Notes: generated from the letters alone by a model not told the origin. DNA of 64,000 nt from Quillaja saponaria (GCA_029379385.1 CM055608.1:31045048-31109047); one strand, 5' to 3'. Positions 49,152 through 62,352 are shown, numbered from the stretch's first letter. Made by a program: numbers and translations.

Positions 49152-52057
49152 TCTTCTTGGTTATGAAACCTGGATTAGACAAGCATCAGATTCAGGACGT
49201 CCTAGTTACAATTTAAGGAAAATGCCCAAATTATATTTGTCAAGAGTCATTAAATCAACCAACAGCGGTCAATGAAGGCAAACAAAAAAGTCATAATTCA
49301 TGAATAATCACCATTCTAGCTCAAGTAGTAGTTTAAACTTCTTACCTCTCAATTAATTTCGAAAAGAAAATTTAAGAAAGTGGTGTCTACCATTTTCTTC
49401 CTCCTATTAAAGTTTCTTCATCAAGTAAGTTAACACGGTATGATAAAGTAAAGAACCGAAAACATGGTACTGCGCCCCTTGAAATCAAAGGATGATTAGC
49501 TGTTCACCCAATTAGGGGGATATGGAAATCACATAAAAATCCAATAGCTAGCATAATATTCACCAACCAACTTAATTGTTAATTCAACCGTCAAATACAC
49601 GCTCGAGCTTATTCAAGTTTCAACCGAATCAAATTCCGGTGGGTGGCTACATGTTTTTATTCTCATCCCCTTCCCCAAAATGGAAATACATTCTCAAAAT
49701 GCCAAACAACCTTGGAAATATTGTTGGCTCCAACTAAACTTGGAAACCCATGAATCCTGTGTCATGCCTCTAACACAATAAAATTTTAAAGCTTTGTCAG
49801 AAAATGATCAAGAAGCCATAACTATACACACATTCAGCTACCAAAAATCAACATTAGAGACATGTACATAAACATGGGGGGAGTCTATGTTTTGTGGAAA
49901 TCTTCCTGAGAAAGTGAGTTTGAAGCTTACAGAGTAGTTTGGAACTGAGGCATGCAATGGTCGTGAAGTTCAGGGAACTTGGCAAGTGACTACGATATTT
50001 ATGGCACAAAGAAAACAGCAATGCGCAGTTGTTAATAGGGTTAGTTGAAACAGGTGATTGTTGTAGCCTTGTCCCCATTCATTTTTTACATTTCTTGTCT
50101 AACAAATAAAGATTGTGTTTCTACTATTTAATTGTCAATATTACTTTTTGCAACTAGCCGCAGTTTACCAAAGTTGAGAATTGAGATCTGTACAATTGTA
50201 ACGATATTTGACGGGCCTATCATGAGGAGAATTACATGCAATGAGCTGGACAGATAGGAACTTGTACTGGTACCCAGTGCCCTGAACATTCTCATAGAGC
50301 AATTTATAAGGGATTAGAACAGAAAAGAAAGATGCTTTTTGGGTAACATTACAATCATGCATGTGGAGTGAGGACAATGCTCAATGGGAATGTAAACTGT
50401 GATTCACAGTAATGTAATGACAGATACATGGTAAATGATGTGTATTGCTTATTGCCCCTATATTGTTTTTGTTACTTCCTTTCTGGCTCAGTGGTCACTT
50501 TCTAGTTGTCATTATATGGTAGTACGTACTAATTAATTCATTTCACTAGTACAAAAGTGGACAATGAAATTTATGTGGGCTCATTAGTCATTATTATCCA
50601 GAAATGTATGTTTATATTTATGTCAAATGAAAACCAAGCAATACCAAATTTGAGGTTGTTGGGGTTGGGTGGATTAATTTATGAGAGCAGCCCCATAGAC
50701 AGTAAGATCCAGAAGAGATGATTCATATAAGTTAAGGAAGCTCGCATACATATATATATATATGGTGCATGATATGCCAAGCCCGACTACATAAGAGGGC
50801 CAGTAGCATTAGGACAACAGTTATGACCCTGACATTGATCTTCTTCACCTAGCAATACCCTGCTCAAATTAAATTAAGTCAGAGTACACATTCATTAGAA
50901 TTTACACTCAATGAAATGGTATCCAATAAAATATTATTCAAATTTAAATATGAATTCTTACCAATTTTTTTTTTAATATGCAAATACTCAAATTTAAATT
51001 TAGATTAAATTTTGAATATTTAAGTTTGAGTATAATTTTGAACACTAAATTCGAATGTATAAGAATAATTTAATAAAAAATTATTAATAAAAAATAATAT
51101 TATTTTGAATATTAATTTCGGTATTCAAATTTAAATTATTTGTATAGTTGGATTCGTCTGTCAGCTCTCTTAATGACCGTCTAATTAAAGCGTTATTTTT
51201 TTAATAACATCCACTGTTAGGTAAAATTGCAAATTGCAAATTGCAAACCTAACCTAGTACAAATATTAATGGCGTTTAATGTCTTACAGATTACAGTTAG
51301 TGGCAAACATAGATATTAAAATATGTGATCATAGAGAAATTAAATTCAAAATTTTGAAACAACACAACTTTATAAGTGGAACTAATAAATATTTTTACAT
51401 AAGTGAAGCAACTGATAAAGTGAAGCAACATTCAGAGACAGTCAACCCTCAGAGATAAGACAACAGACTTTGTGTTTTAAAAGTCTGCATCTTTGGTATC
51501 CCTTGTCATTCAGGGGATAAGAGACATAAATCTTGGGAACTCATCTTATAGCCACAATGGGCACTAGTTGTAGAAGTTTTGACAAAGTCTACCCAAAATA
51601 GCACAACAAAATTCTATCCCCACTGGTCAAAAACAACAAAAACTTGCTGGTACAAATCTCAGGCATTTACAATTTCATATTTTATATATTGGATTATTTC
51701 GTCCCACATACTCATAAGCAAAGAAAGGCAGCATTCGCAGATGCAAGGCTAGGATGTCCCACAAATTACTCTGATCTAAATTATAAACTGAGAAGGATTT
51801 TTCCCTTAATCTTGCAATTCTGAAATAGCTTCAGGGGTTGAAGAGAGAAGCTTAAATCTATTTTGATGGCCATAAATGGAAGTAAACTTGCAACATTAAT
51901 TCTTATAGAAAAAATGCTCAGCAACTAATGTCAGTGTGTTGTTGTAAAACAGTTAAAGATAAAACAAAATCATAAAGGCTAAGATGTAAACCTGATTGAA
52001 TTTCCTACCAACAATGCGAGGAGTTGACAATACGTGTGAGAAGTCATATGTAGATAA
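49152..52057. other. 5' flank of LACS1 and AT-rich intergenic DNA
   Basis: The LACS1 promoter should lie in the left part. No gene was recognised; a TA tract is at 50748-50762. Parts of 51400-52050 look less AT-biased and could be the 3' UTR of a leftward gene ending with the exon listed next. Confidence 0.4.
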
Positions 52058-52138
52058 CTACATATTGAGCTCGTATAAAGTCCTGAAGGCTACATCTGAG
52101 CCAGAAGAAAGCTTGACAAGTAATCCAATGATCAAGCC
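52058..52138 (-). CDS. Orphan last-exon candidate, unknown protein
   Basis: After an acceptor-like ttggcag, the minus strand reads 26 residues beginning GLIIGLLVKLSSGSDVAFRT and then LYELNM and a stop. It looks like the C-terminal exon of a real protein because composition is balanced and hydrophobic residues are spaced in a helical way, but I do not recognise the family and found no upstream exons in the repeat-rich DNA to its right. It may be a remnant of a gene disrupted by insertions. Low confidence. Confidence 0.25.
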   Translation of the reverse strand, partial: GLIIGLLVKLSSGSDVAFRTLYELNM

Positions 52139-52299
52139 CTGCCAACCAAAATTGGACAATCAGTAGATACAGAAGAAATTGAGTTGAGAAAAAGGACAAC
52201 AGAAAGAGATCGAGGGGTTTGCAATAATTAAGTTTTTTAAAATAAAAACCAATTAAAAAATTATTTTTCATTTTTTATGAGAGATGGCAAAATATTATG

Positions 52300-52503
52300 A
52301 GATATGACCCTTATTTTCAGACACGTAAATAACCAACAGAGACGGATATCAGTCACTAATAATTTTTTTAATTTTAATTTTTTAATATCACACGAACTAA
52401 TACATATTAGAGACGATTGTGCAGTCTTTATAAATAATTATTAGAGACAAATAAATGTCGTCTCTGAAGTGCCGACTCATTTACTCTTTTTTTCTTGTAG
52501 TGA
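52300..52503 (-). mobile_element. Terminal fragment of a CACTA-type (En/Spm) element
   Basis: The right edge reads ttttttcttgtagtg, the reverse complement of the CACTACAAGAAAAA terminus typical of plant CACTA transposons. Inside it are repeated tagagacga- and gtctctgaag-like subterminal motifs in both orientations. No matching left end was found, so it is a truncated or heavily decayed element. Confidence 0.6.
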
Positions 52504-54976
52504 TTTACTTTAGATTAATATTATTATTAAATACAACATTATCATGTAAATTTATAATATTTTAATGAGAAAAAAAGACCATTATAATCTCTTATCTTAC
52601 TACATATATTAAATTAATTTAAATGAACACTAACTTTCTTATAATTACCCATAATCAGTGAATAACTACATAAAACTAAGCAATCAACTGACCCACTTAA
52701 AATGATAAATAGTTTCTCTTATATTTTAAATTTATAAATATTATATTGTTTTCTTATTTTTTAAACTTAATAATATTATGATGCGTTGTTATTTTTCTAA
52801 AACATTTCAACAAAACATCATAAATTAATGAAAATATTTCCAAAATGTATAAAAAAGACTTTATTATGGGAAAAGGAAGAAAATGAACTTATTTAGTAGT
52901 AGAGTTGAAAATTAATCAAAATCTTATATTTTTGTTTTAATTATTGAAAAATAATTGAGATGTTATGCAAGTGTAATCATACTCTGTTAGAATCAACAAT
53001 AACACATATATGAAAAGAGATATATAATAAGGTGTTAAATTATAGATAATTTGTTAAATATCAAAAAAATTAATTATTATTATTAAAATTTAATAATATA
53101 AATAGAACAAAGACGATTACATTCCCATGATATAACAATGTAGAATTGAGAGTTTATAACGGAGTTAAATTATAGATAATTTGTTAAATATAAAGAATTT
53201 AACTATTGCTATATTTAATTATTATTACAATTTATTAATAGAAATAAAAAAAATATTTGAATCTTATATACACATATACTATTTTCTTTATAATGTGCAT
53301 TGCACGTCAAACGTATAAATATGGTATAACTTTTTAAAAAGCTAATAAAAACCTTAAGCTATGTATACAATAAAAACTTAAATTAAATTTTTTTACTATG
53401 CATGAAATTTTTAGTATTTTACTTATATTTTTGCATATTATAGTTTTGGAACTCATATTTTTTTCCTTTACATTTTGTTATATAGGAAAAAACTTGTTAG
53501 GTATAAAAATTAAGATAAAATAAAGAGTTATAATGTTATTTTATAGAATTCCAAGTGCACAATCAAGAATAATTTTATTCTATAATAACAAAAAATAATA
53601 ATCCAAACAATTGTATTTATCAAGATTCCAATTGACGCTTTCTTCTCCATGAATGTTCAGAGAAAAAAAAAAAAAAAAACCCAAGAAATAAAAATCATCT
53701 CCAAAGTCAATTACTAAATTTTTTTGGTTGATTCAATTTAATTTTATTAATATTAATAAAAATAATTACAATCTTATAACTATTAAAAAGATATATATAT
53801 ACACTAGCTTTTGTTGCATGCAACGCTCGTAAATCGTATTTATGATATATACATATATGTTCATCAATAATTATAACAATTAAAAAGTATTTATGTAATA
53901 GTAAAAACTAAGGGTATTTAAGAAAATAAAATTTATTCCATTAAAAGCTAAAACAATACTATATAATTATAGAAATTATACTCTAAATATTTTTTTTTTA
54001 ATTCATAGTATAAAAAAAAAATTATATTTCATAAATTTGAGAATAACTAAAAGATATTATAATTATTAGGAACTTAATAAATAAAAAATTTAAAAAATTC
54101 AATACTAACTAATATTGACATATAATTATTGAAAAAAATATTTTTTTTATGATTTAAAAGTTAAACAACAATATTATAATAATAAAAACTACACTCTTAA
54201 TATTTTTTTTAATTCATAGTAATTTTAATAAATTTAAGAAATAACTAAAAAAAAAAAAAAGATTATTAGGTACCTATTAAATAAAAAAAAATCAATTTTA
54301 ATTACTCTTTGCATATAATTATTGAAAAATTATAAATTTATTAATATTAAGAAAAATTAGTAAAAAAAAATAAAATCAATAGTCCTAAAATAATTACAAT
54401 TCTATTAATATTAAAATAAATAAAAAATAAATAAAATAAATTAATTAAACATATAATAATATAAACTCATAAAAATATTTTAAAAAATTAAAACTTTCTA
54501 CCTCTAAGACTGTTTTATATAATATATATATATTCCTTATTCCATCCTCCACCCTCCACCCTCCACCCTCCACCCTCCACCCTCCACCCTCCACCCTCCA
54601 CCCTTCTTAACTAATCAACAACTTTAATATGAGAAAAAGAAGTTATTTAATATAAGTACATCATATTAAATAAGTAGATTAATATGGTGTTAATATAAAG
54701 AATTCAATTAATGTAAAAGTTTATTACTTAAATAAATTTTTTTTTTTTTACTATTAAGATATAAAAAAAACTAAGAAAGCAACCCTATTACTGTTAAAAA
54801 AATTATTTATGTAAAATTAAAACTTTAGAAGTTGTAATATAATATAGATATAGCTACATATTTATATTTCTTTAAAAAATATATAAAAAAAAAATCTCTC
54901 AGCTCGTATTACTAATTTGAGACGACGAAAGTACAAGAAGACGACCCCTAAATTTGACTCCTCCGTAAACTCCACC
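52504..54976. other. Very AT-rich intergenic DNA with a C-rich minisatellite
   Basis: No coding sequence was seen. Long A- and T-runs and diverged AT-rich repeats suggest old transposon debris. Its right end includes the leader of the NFU gene. Confidence 0.5.
54543..54604 (+). repeat. Heptamer minisatellite (CCACCCT)n
   Basis: About eight to nine units of ctccacc / ccaccct in a row. The minus strand is (AGGGTGG)n, with regular G-tracts that could form a G-quadruplex. It starts about 430 bases before the NFU start codon, in otherwise AT-rich DNA. Confidence 0.85.
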
Positions 54977-57728
54977 ATGAATCTTAGCTCCATGGCTTCG
55001 TCGACCATGGCGTCTCTTACAGCCACACGATTGCCCAAAGCGGCAGCCCCTTTTCCGAGAACCAATTCAAAAATCCATCAACATCCACAATTCATATATT
55101 CAAAACAGAGCATGTCCTTGCAGCAGAGACGGGTCTTTCGCAGGAAAACGACAATCAGATTAGCCTCAAGTAATTCAAGTGCTACCACTAGCTCTTCTCC
55201 GGGAGGACCAGGACTTTATTCAGCCCAGAAATTTGATCTAACTGTTTCAAACGTGGACTTGGTTCTCGAGGATGTTCGCCCTTATCTCATCTCAGATGGT
55301 GGAAACGTTGACGTTGTGTCTATTGAAGATGGCGTTATATCTCTGAAACTCCAAGGTAATTTTGTTCTTCCCTAACCTTGTACTGATCAATTAAGTTGAA
55401 GTATAAATCTCGGATTGGTTCTGTTGAATTGAGCTGTGAATTTCTATCAGGATCTTGGAAATGACGAAATTTTTACATGATTCATGACTATTCGTAGTTG
55501 AAAATTTCTATTATTAGTTTTACTACGGAGTAGAGAAATGATCATCTCGACAAGAAACAGAAACACAAAAGATGGTTACATATAGTTTTGAATTGGTGAG
55601 GATGAAGGTTGGCATGATTGTTATAAGTGAAAAAAGTAGCATCTTTTTGACTGATGTATAGACTGATTGAAGATATACTTTGGTGAAAATTTGTTGCAAG
55701 GAACACGTGACAGATATATGTTTGTAGTGACAGATATACTCTATTCATGAAGTACAAGCTTCTACTAAATCTCAGTTTTTTAGTAATAGAAGGACTATCT
55801 GTTTATTTACATATCGACTCTTATGTTCAAATACTCATTGACCTAGGGTTGAATACTTCCATCATAGAGTGGGACCTAATTTATAGGATTTTAAAGGTTA
55901 ATTGTAAAGTAATACTGATGAGATAATCTTCAAACTCAGAATCCTTTTCTTTACCATGATATATTACAGTACAGGCTAGAAGCTATTTCCAAAGTTTGAG
56001 CCATTAGAGAGCTTATGGATTCTGTAATTTATATTTTCTGACTGTTATGAGCTTTAGAGTATTACAATCCAGAGTTTACAGGTTCTAAGTGTAAATTTTA
56101 AATTTGAGAATTTGAAGATTCATATTCCTCAGAGTATTACATGTCTTTCGAGGATCTTGATATGATAAGTTCACCTATTGTATATTTTTAAACTAGTTCA
56201 CCCCTTTTATATTCTGAAAAGCACAGTAGAAAATATTTTTGTTCTCAACTCCTGCAAGTTCATACACTCATTCGGTAGCCTAAATGTTTTCATTGTCAGT
56301 CTTGGGTCTAATTTACTGCCTCCCCGTTATAATTTTCCACAGCCAGTAGTGTCGTTTAACAAAGGAATTGCCCGAAAATGCTTATTCAGTCTGCTCAGAA
56401 TGGGAAAATATACCATGGGAAGAAAAAGAGTGTGCTCACCTCATTTAAACATATTAAGCAGTGGGATTTGCAATTATATTTTTCTACCACTATCTCATGA
56501 GGCTTGTTATGTGAATACAAGCTTTCCTATGAATGTTTTGGTCATTGGACATTTGTTGGCTGTCTAATGTAATCTCAGTTTGAGCTAACTTGTTATTTTA
56601 GTGGTCCTAGTATTAATTGGGGTTAACTTCGCTTTGCATTTCTCTTGTTTCTGTGTAAGTTGCTACTTTTCTGTCTTGCTTTTAAGGAACTACCTAAAAT
56701 ATGTTTTGATTGATTATCAACATTGCAGCCTATCTTGCCTAAGAAAAACATACTAAATGATCATCACATGAAATATTGTGAGAAGACATTAATAATGATC
56801 CCTCTAAGGTGTAGAGCCAAACGCTACTGAAGTGATGAATTCCAGGCTAATAATGTGGCGAAGTTTTTATGTTCATCACCTTTGTTTGGAAGCTGACTGG
56901 AGTGGAATTTGGGTTTGATAAACTGTTATGTAGGAAAAAGAAGAAATAGAAAGCAGAAATGCTTAGCAATATTCTTTGGCCTTTGCTCTTGTTTGAACTG
57001 TATGATACACCAGCAGCATCCTTTCACACTCATTAAGTGAGGCCTGTTGTCTCCACCATGTCTGAAAAGAAAATATTTGTGGTGTGAACAAGAGATATGT
57101 GTGTGCACACGTTTTTGAGAGAGAGAGAGAGAGAGAGAGAGGCACACACACAAACAGAGTTTAAAATATAATTCAATGTTTTAGTTTCTTCTTTGTACTT
57201 AATTATATTGATTATTGCTTTATTGTGAATGAGAATAATAAAATCTCATTTTTGCTGAGTTTTTGAATGAGAATCATAAAGCATATATTCCCAATTGAAA
57301 ATGATAAACAGGAGCATGTGGGAGTTGTCCTAGCTCAACAACAACAATGAAGATGGGGATTGAACGTGTTCTTAAGGAAAAATTTGGGGATGCAGTGAAG
57401 GATATATGTCAAGTTTATGATGAAGAAACAAAGGAGACAACATGTTGAGGTCAATTTTCTGTTATGAGCTGATAACGAATTATAAGTAATAGAAATATAT
57501 GTGTTTCCATGATCTTGACATTATATGCTTTTCAAACAGGCAGTAAATAATCATCTTGATATTTTGAGACCAGCCATCAAGAATTTTGGTGGGAGTGTAG
57601 AAGTACTATCTGTTGAAGGTGGGGACTGCCTTGTAAATTATGTAGGGCCTGAGTCCATTGGATCAGGAATCAAAGCGGCAATTAAAGAGAAGTTTCCAGA
57701 TATTATGAATGTTTTATTCTCCAGCTAG
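54977..57728 (+). CDS. Chloroplast NFU-type Fe-S scaffold protein, frameshifted
   Basis: NFU scaffolds assemble and hand over Fe-S clusters in plastids. Exon 1 (54977-55355) begins at the ATG in [20 protein letters not shown], a Ser/Thr/Arg-rich chloroplast transit peptide, and passes into the first Nfu domain ([20 protein letters not shown]). Exon 2 (57312-57449) completes it with [20 protein letters not shown]; Cys129 and Cys132 are the CxxC cluster ligands. Exon 3 (57540-57728) encodes the second Nfu domain ([20 protein letters not shown] to NVLFSS), which lacks the CxxC as is normal in this family. At the end of exon 2 one extra base (ETT-t-VE, near 57443) makes the reading frame stop at TGA 57446-57448, giving a 171-residue protein without the second domain. 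Without that base the sequence joins perfectly to exon 3. It is either a sequencing error or a recent mutation. Intron 1 is about 2 kb. Confidence 0.85.
57117..57150 (+). repeat. (GA)n and (CA)n microsatellite
   Basis: About twelve GA units pass into a short CA run, inside intron 1 of the NFU gene. Confidence 0.9.
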
Positions 57729-58382
57729 GTTGCTCTTGTTTTCACAATCTTCCAGAATTAGCCTTATACAGTTATGCTTGCATTTTTTGTGAAGCTGAGG
57801 CCAACATGTCATTGTAACGACATTTTATCTATTAAGTTGTAGTTAAAAGGGGAGGGGTGTGGGGGCTATTACTATTGTTCATATGTACCCACTCTTGATA
57901 TTTGTCTTCTATTGCGACTTGCGAGCAATGGGGGAAACCTTTTGTTCAGTCGGCCAACGTCAATATTGATATGTTTGTGTTCATTAATTGCGGCTCAATG
58001 GACATTTTCATGGAAAGCTTTTCGTCTCAGTTTTTGCCTATATTTCACTGCAGAAATGGGTTCACTTGATTGGATTATTGTATAAATTACCACTTGCTAG
58101 CAGTTGAGTTTGGATATCTTATATAGATTGATGCCAATTAGGAACGGATCAAATATATTATGTTTCGGTTTGAGGTGTTGCTTTGTGAATTTGCCAGACC
58201 CTTTTACTCGTATAGTTGAATTTATTCTGCTTTGCTGGATTCATCAAAAGGAGCTTGCCTAGTTGCCTCATTCTAGATTGATAATACTTCTTTGATCTCT
58301 GGCTAGTACAAAGTTGCAATTGATTGCCTCATTCACATTGATTAAAGTCATATAATAGATCCCTAACACATTTCCTGGGATA
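57729..58382. other. Convergent intergenic DNA, NFU and INSIG-like genes
   Basis: Holds the 3' UTRs of the converging NFU and INSIG-like genes. No further gene was recognised. Confidence 0.5.
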
Positions 58383-59475
58383 CTACTCTGTATCAGCGGC
58401 AGCAAATCTTCTTTGGAGCCATCGTGATAAATTGATTACAAATGGCGTGTAAACAAAATAGCAAGTTATTGTCCATGTGACTAATCCCTGCATTATCAAA
58501 TTTCCACAAATCAATGAAAGAATTTGCATAATGAAATTTGTTAGATCTATTACCTGGCCAAAGATCTGAACGTTTGCTTCTGGGTAATACCAAAGGTGGA
58601 AGAACCTAAATTTGAGCACAAGATAAACCCATCAATACCCAAATTTTCAGCTAAAATAATGATCCATTATGAAAGTAGACAGTCTTACTTCATAACAGGA
58701 ATCTCTGCCAGTGGGCAGCCAAGACCAACAACGCATGCCATGGCAAAGCCAGACCATGCCCTATCCAGGAAGTACCATATAAACTCAGCAAAGGAAAATA
58801 ATATATAGGCCTCTATGTTGTCTGCTATTCCGGCTTTATAAAGTTCAGCACTCAATTCAATAAATAGCACCAGCGCTCTATGTCAAACAACAAAAAATTC
58901 CACAAATGGTTTTTCTTTAAATTACCTCTTCTAAAAGCTTACTGTGCAATTGAAGATGTTCAATCAGATACTCACATTAAAGATGCAATTGTTTTTCCTA
59001 GACTTCCTTCTGGAACCTTGTATGAGGTCCTCTGATCCAGATAGAGTTGTAGTAACCCAACAGTGCAGTAAAACAATCCAAGCAAGGGAGGAACCTAGCA
59101 ATGTCAATTGTGAAAAAAAATAAGACAAAAAAGATTTGAACTTGGAAACATAGGAGGAGTTGAATTGCAAACACTACTGAAAGACAACTGGAAAATTGTA
59201 CCCACCCAGATGTTTGTGTGGAGTAGACCAATGTCAATTGCCCCAGTCTGGTATACCACGAGATTAACCCTTGAGTGAAGTCCGTCAATAAGAGGACCTA
59301 AGAAGAATCCTGAACCAAAAAGTGAAAATGATAACGAAGGCCATGTAGTTCTGAGGCTTGTTTTATTTTGCTGTCTCTGGGTACATTGAGGCTTAAGCAG
59401 AAAAGACTTGAACTTTGCTTGGAAAGGATGATTGTGAAGAAAGCAAGAGGATCCCAAGGCAATAAGGGCATGCAT
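58383..59475 (-). CDS. INSIG (insulin-induced)-like membrane protein
   Basis: Five exons on the minus strand, 59475-59206, 59094-58976, 58877-58689, 58605-58554 and 58487-58383, give 244 residues with no breaks. The N-terminus ([20 protein letters not shown], then basic and Ser-rich sequence to residue 50) resembles a plastid or other targeting peptide. It is followed by several hydrophobic helices: [78 protein letters not shown] and the [16 protein letters not shown] segment. GPLIDGLHS followed by a helix starting WVPP is the signature shared with the INSIG family, whose animal members hold SCAP and HMG-CoA reductase in the ER. Plants lack SCAP/SREBP, so the role is unknown. In Arabidopsis a protein annotated insulin-induced (At4g01935, from memory) lies beside NFU1, as here. 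Confidence 0.75.
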
Positions 59476-59946
59476 ATTTTATGTCTTACTTGGAAAGGCA
59501 GAGAACCTCTTCTCTTATTTCTACTGTAGTATCAGTTTGTAGAAATTTTGAGGAGGTTGTGTTGCCCCACTATTTAGTAAGTAGTTTTATAGTCTATTCT
59601 TAGCCATACATTTGCATTTGACAACATGAGGCTGTGGTTCTTTGGCTTCAACATTAAGTCAGAATCAGTATATATATGCAAAAATTGGCTATATGCTCCT
59701 TTCCTCAAACCAATCTAAAACGTATTGGTAGATAACTTCTAATATAAAGTTAAGAATAAAAGTCATTTTTACTTCATTCTCGCAATGATGTATCCCTATA
59801 TTATTTCCTTCGTGAACTGCACAAAGACTAAACTAATGTCTGGTTGCTTTATAAACAGGCAAGGTAGAAACTCTCTCTAATTGTACCAATCAATCTTCAT
59901 GCACTTTCACTAGCCAATTGATTAACCAGTTGCTAATTCGTAAGCA
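59476..59946. other. Shared 5' region of INSIG-like and patatin-like genes
   Basis: Divergent promoter of about 470 bases. tataaac at 59850-59856, followed by a ~65-base leader to the ATG at 59947, is the likely TATA box of the patatin-like gene. Confidence 0.45.
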
Positions 59947-61741
59947 ATGATGGATGAATGTAGCATAACTCTTGATGATGATGGAAGATTAATTACCATT
60001 CTGAGCATTGATGGAGGCGGGATTCGTGGTGCTATCCCAGGATATATCCTCGCCATTCTTGAGGATGAACTTCAGGTTTATTGTATGATTCAAAATAAAT
60101 TAGACTATAAAAATTCTACCCACGACTGCAAACTTGTTGAAATTGACTTAACTGATTACAGAAACTTGATGGCCAAGATGCAAGGATTGTGGACTATTTT
60201 GATTATATTGCTGGGACGAGCACAGGAGGAATCATGACAGCTTTGCTTACAACACCATCTAGAGATGGTCGTCCTTGTTCTGCAAAAGAAATCAATAAAT
60301 TTTATCGCGAGGAAGGCCCAAAAATATTTTCTAAAGAAGCAGAGATTATGAATTCTGTTGTTAAACCACTAATGAAGAGGTAATGTATATAACATATATG
60401 AGATTATCAAGCACATCATTTGGCTTCAACAACTGAGATTTGTACCTTCGTGAAATGTGACTGGCAGTTTTGACCCTCTTCCTGGAGGTTCTTTTATGAG
60501 CAAGATGATTGAGTTGCCAAAATCATGGTTGTTGAAGGCAGGAGTTTGGGCTTTGGCAAAGGCTTTTGCACCTGTATATGACAACTCTCCTTTTCATCAA
60601 AAAATTGCCCAACTTTTTGGAGGAATTCACTTAGCTGACACGCTAACAAATGTTGTTATCCCTGCTTATGATATGAAAACCCTGCATCCAATCATCTTCT
60701 CTACAGAGCAGGTCATCTCCAACCTATTATACTTAGTTGTATCAGGTTAATAGCTATGGTAATCAAATAGTGCATCTTCACTTATATTTGCAGGCAAAGA
60801 AAAACAGGTCTAAGATACAATTGGCAGACGTGATTATGAGTACAGCTGCTGCTCCATTTTATTTCCCTCCCCATGATTTTGTAGCTGATGGCAAAAGATA
60901 CTTTCTCGTTGATGGTGGACTTGCCGCTAACAATCCGGTCATACATTTTATACAATTGCTAAATGATCATTGTCATGTGAATTAATCTTGATTTTCATGA
61001 CATTGAACTTGTTTGTTTGTTTCCAGACACTTGTTGCTATACGTGAAGCAGCAAAGATGATTGAAAATCACAGTAACACTAACTCCATCCTACCAGAAAA
61101 CTGTAAATTTCTAGTTCTCTCACTTGGCACTGGTTCAGCAAAGCTCTTTGGTCATGAAGTTGGCTATGGTGGTACTTTGGATTGGTTCAATTTAGAAAAG
61201 GGACTCCCTCCTTTGATTGACATTCTCATGAGGGCTTCGGATGACATGGTAGATATGTACACCTCCCTTATACTAGGAAAGTATAATTCCAAGCACAACT
61301 TCCTAAGAATCCAGGTACATAAGCCTAACTAATTGAGTTTTTAATGCAATGGCTTGAGCATAATTAAAAATTGGTGATAATTAATCCAATGGAAAATCCC
61401 ACCAGGATTACACACTGGACCCTTGTCAATCCATGTTAAATGATGCAAGTGAGGGTAACATTGACATGCTGGAAAAGATTGTGAAGGACCTCTTGAACAG
61501 ATCTGTTTCAGTTGTAAACCTAGAGACAGGCTTGCAAGAAATTCCTCTTGATAGGCGTCCATCTCATAATAGAAGTATACCCACTAATCGAGAGGCAATC
61601 ACCTGGTTAGTAATTTAGATGTTACTATTCAAAATCGTAATGTTTGCTCAAACTCTTAATAATTTTTATAATGAACATTGCAGCTTTGCAGGAAGATTGT
61701 CTGAAGAAAGGAGACGCCGATATAATTCTGATGCAGAATGA
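59947..61741 (+). CDS. Patatin-like phospholipase A / lipid acyl hydrolase
   Basis: Hydrolyses acyl chains from membrane phospho- and galactolipids; relatives act in wounding and pathogen responses. Seven exons, 59947-60075, 60162-60379, 60468-60711, 60794-60937, 61027-61314, 61406-61605 and 61684-61741, give 426 residues with intact frame. The oxyanion hole is DGGGIRG (22-28), the nucleophile Ser63 sits in GTSTG, and the catalytic Asp237 is in DGGLAANNP. The intervening [20 protein letters not shown] and later [15 protein letters not shown] are typical of plant PLP2/PLP3-type proteins. No signal peptide is seen, so the protein is probably cytosolic. The TATA box about 95 bases before the ATG supports the start; a second Met follows directly. 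Alternative: any other group 1 patatin-like isoform. Confidence 0.93.
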
Positions 61742-62352
61742 TGCTACTATCCAAATTGTGGTTCAATCTCCTATAATTGTTTCCCAAAATATACATTTAT
61801 AATGCTTCATACCAATAGTAATGGTAAGAAAACCTTTTCACTTTAGTTGCATACAAATGGAGACTATGATACATGGACACTATTCATGGTCTGCACTACT
61901 ATATTTCAGGATAGCACAAATCCAATTTATCATTTTACAAATTTTTTTTCACTGACAGTGATACCGGATTTGAGGTTTAACTACATTAAATTACAATAAA
62001 CAACAAACTAAACTTCCCTGATCTCAGAATTCATATTTCGCTCCCCTAACATCCACCATCTACATTAAAAGGATTCTACAACTAAAACCTTGATTTGTGC
62101 CTGATGGTGAACCTGCAAGAAATGATCATGTCAGACACCAATGCAATAACTTTTTTCTTTTTCTTTTTTTTTTTGGCTATTAACTAATGCAATAACATTA
62201 TATTAGTAGCTCAAACATGGACATAAGGGAAAAGGTTTCAAACTATACAAAGCCTTGCTTCTACATTAAGAAATCTGGAGAAGTACTGAATTTGATATTA
62301 TTGTCCACTGTACCTCTGATGTAAATTCATCTCCTATTGATCACCTGTAAAA
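61742..62352. other. Convergent intergenic DNA, patatin-like and SWC4 genes
   Basis: Holds the two 3' UTRs; no further gene was recognised. Confidence 0.5.

Noticed and set aside
56178..56567. 129-residue open frame between NFU exons
   Set aside because: Lies inside NFU intron 1 and has no recognisable domain.
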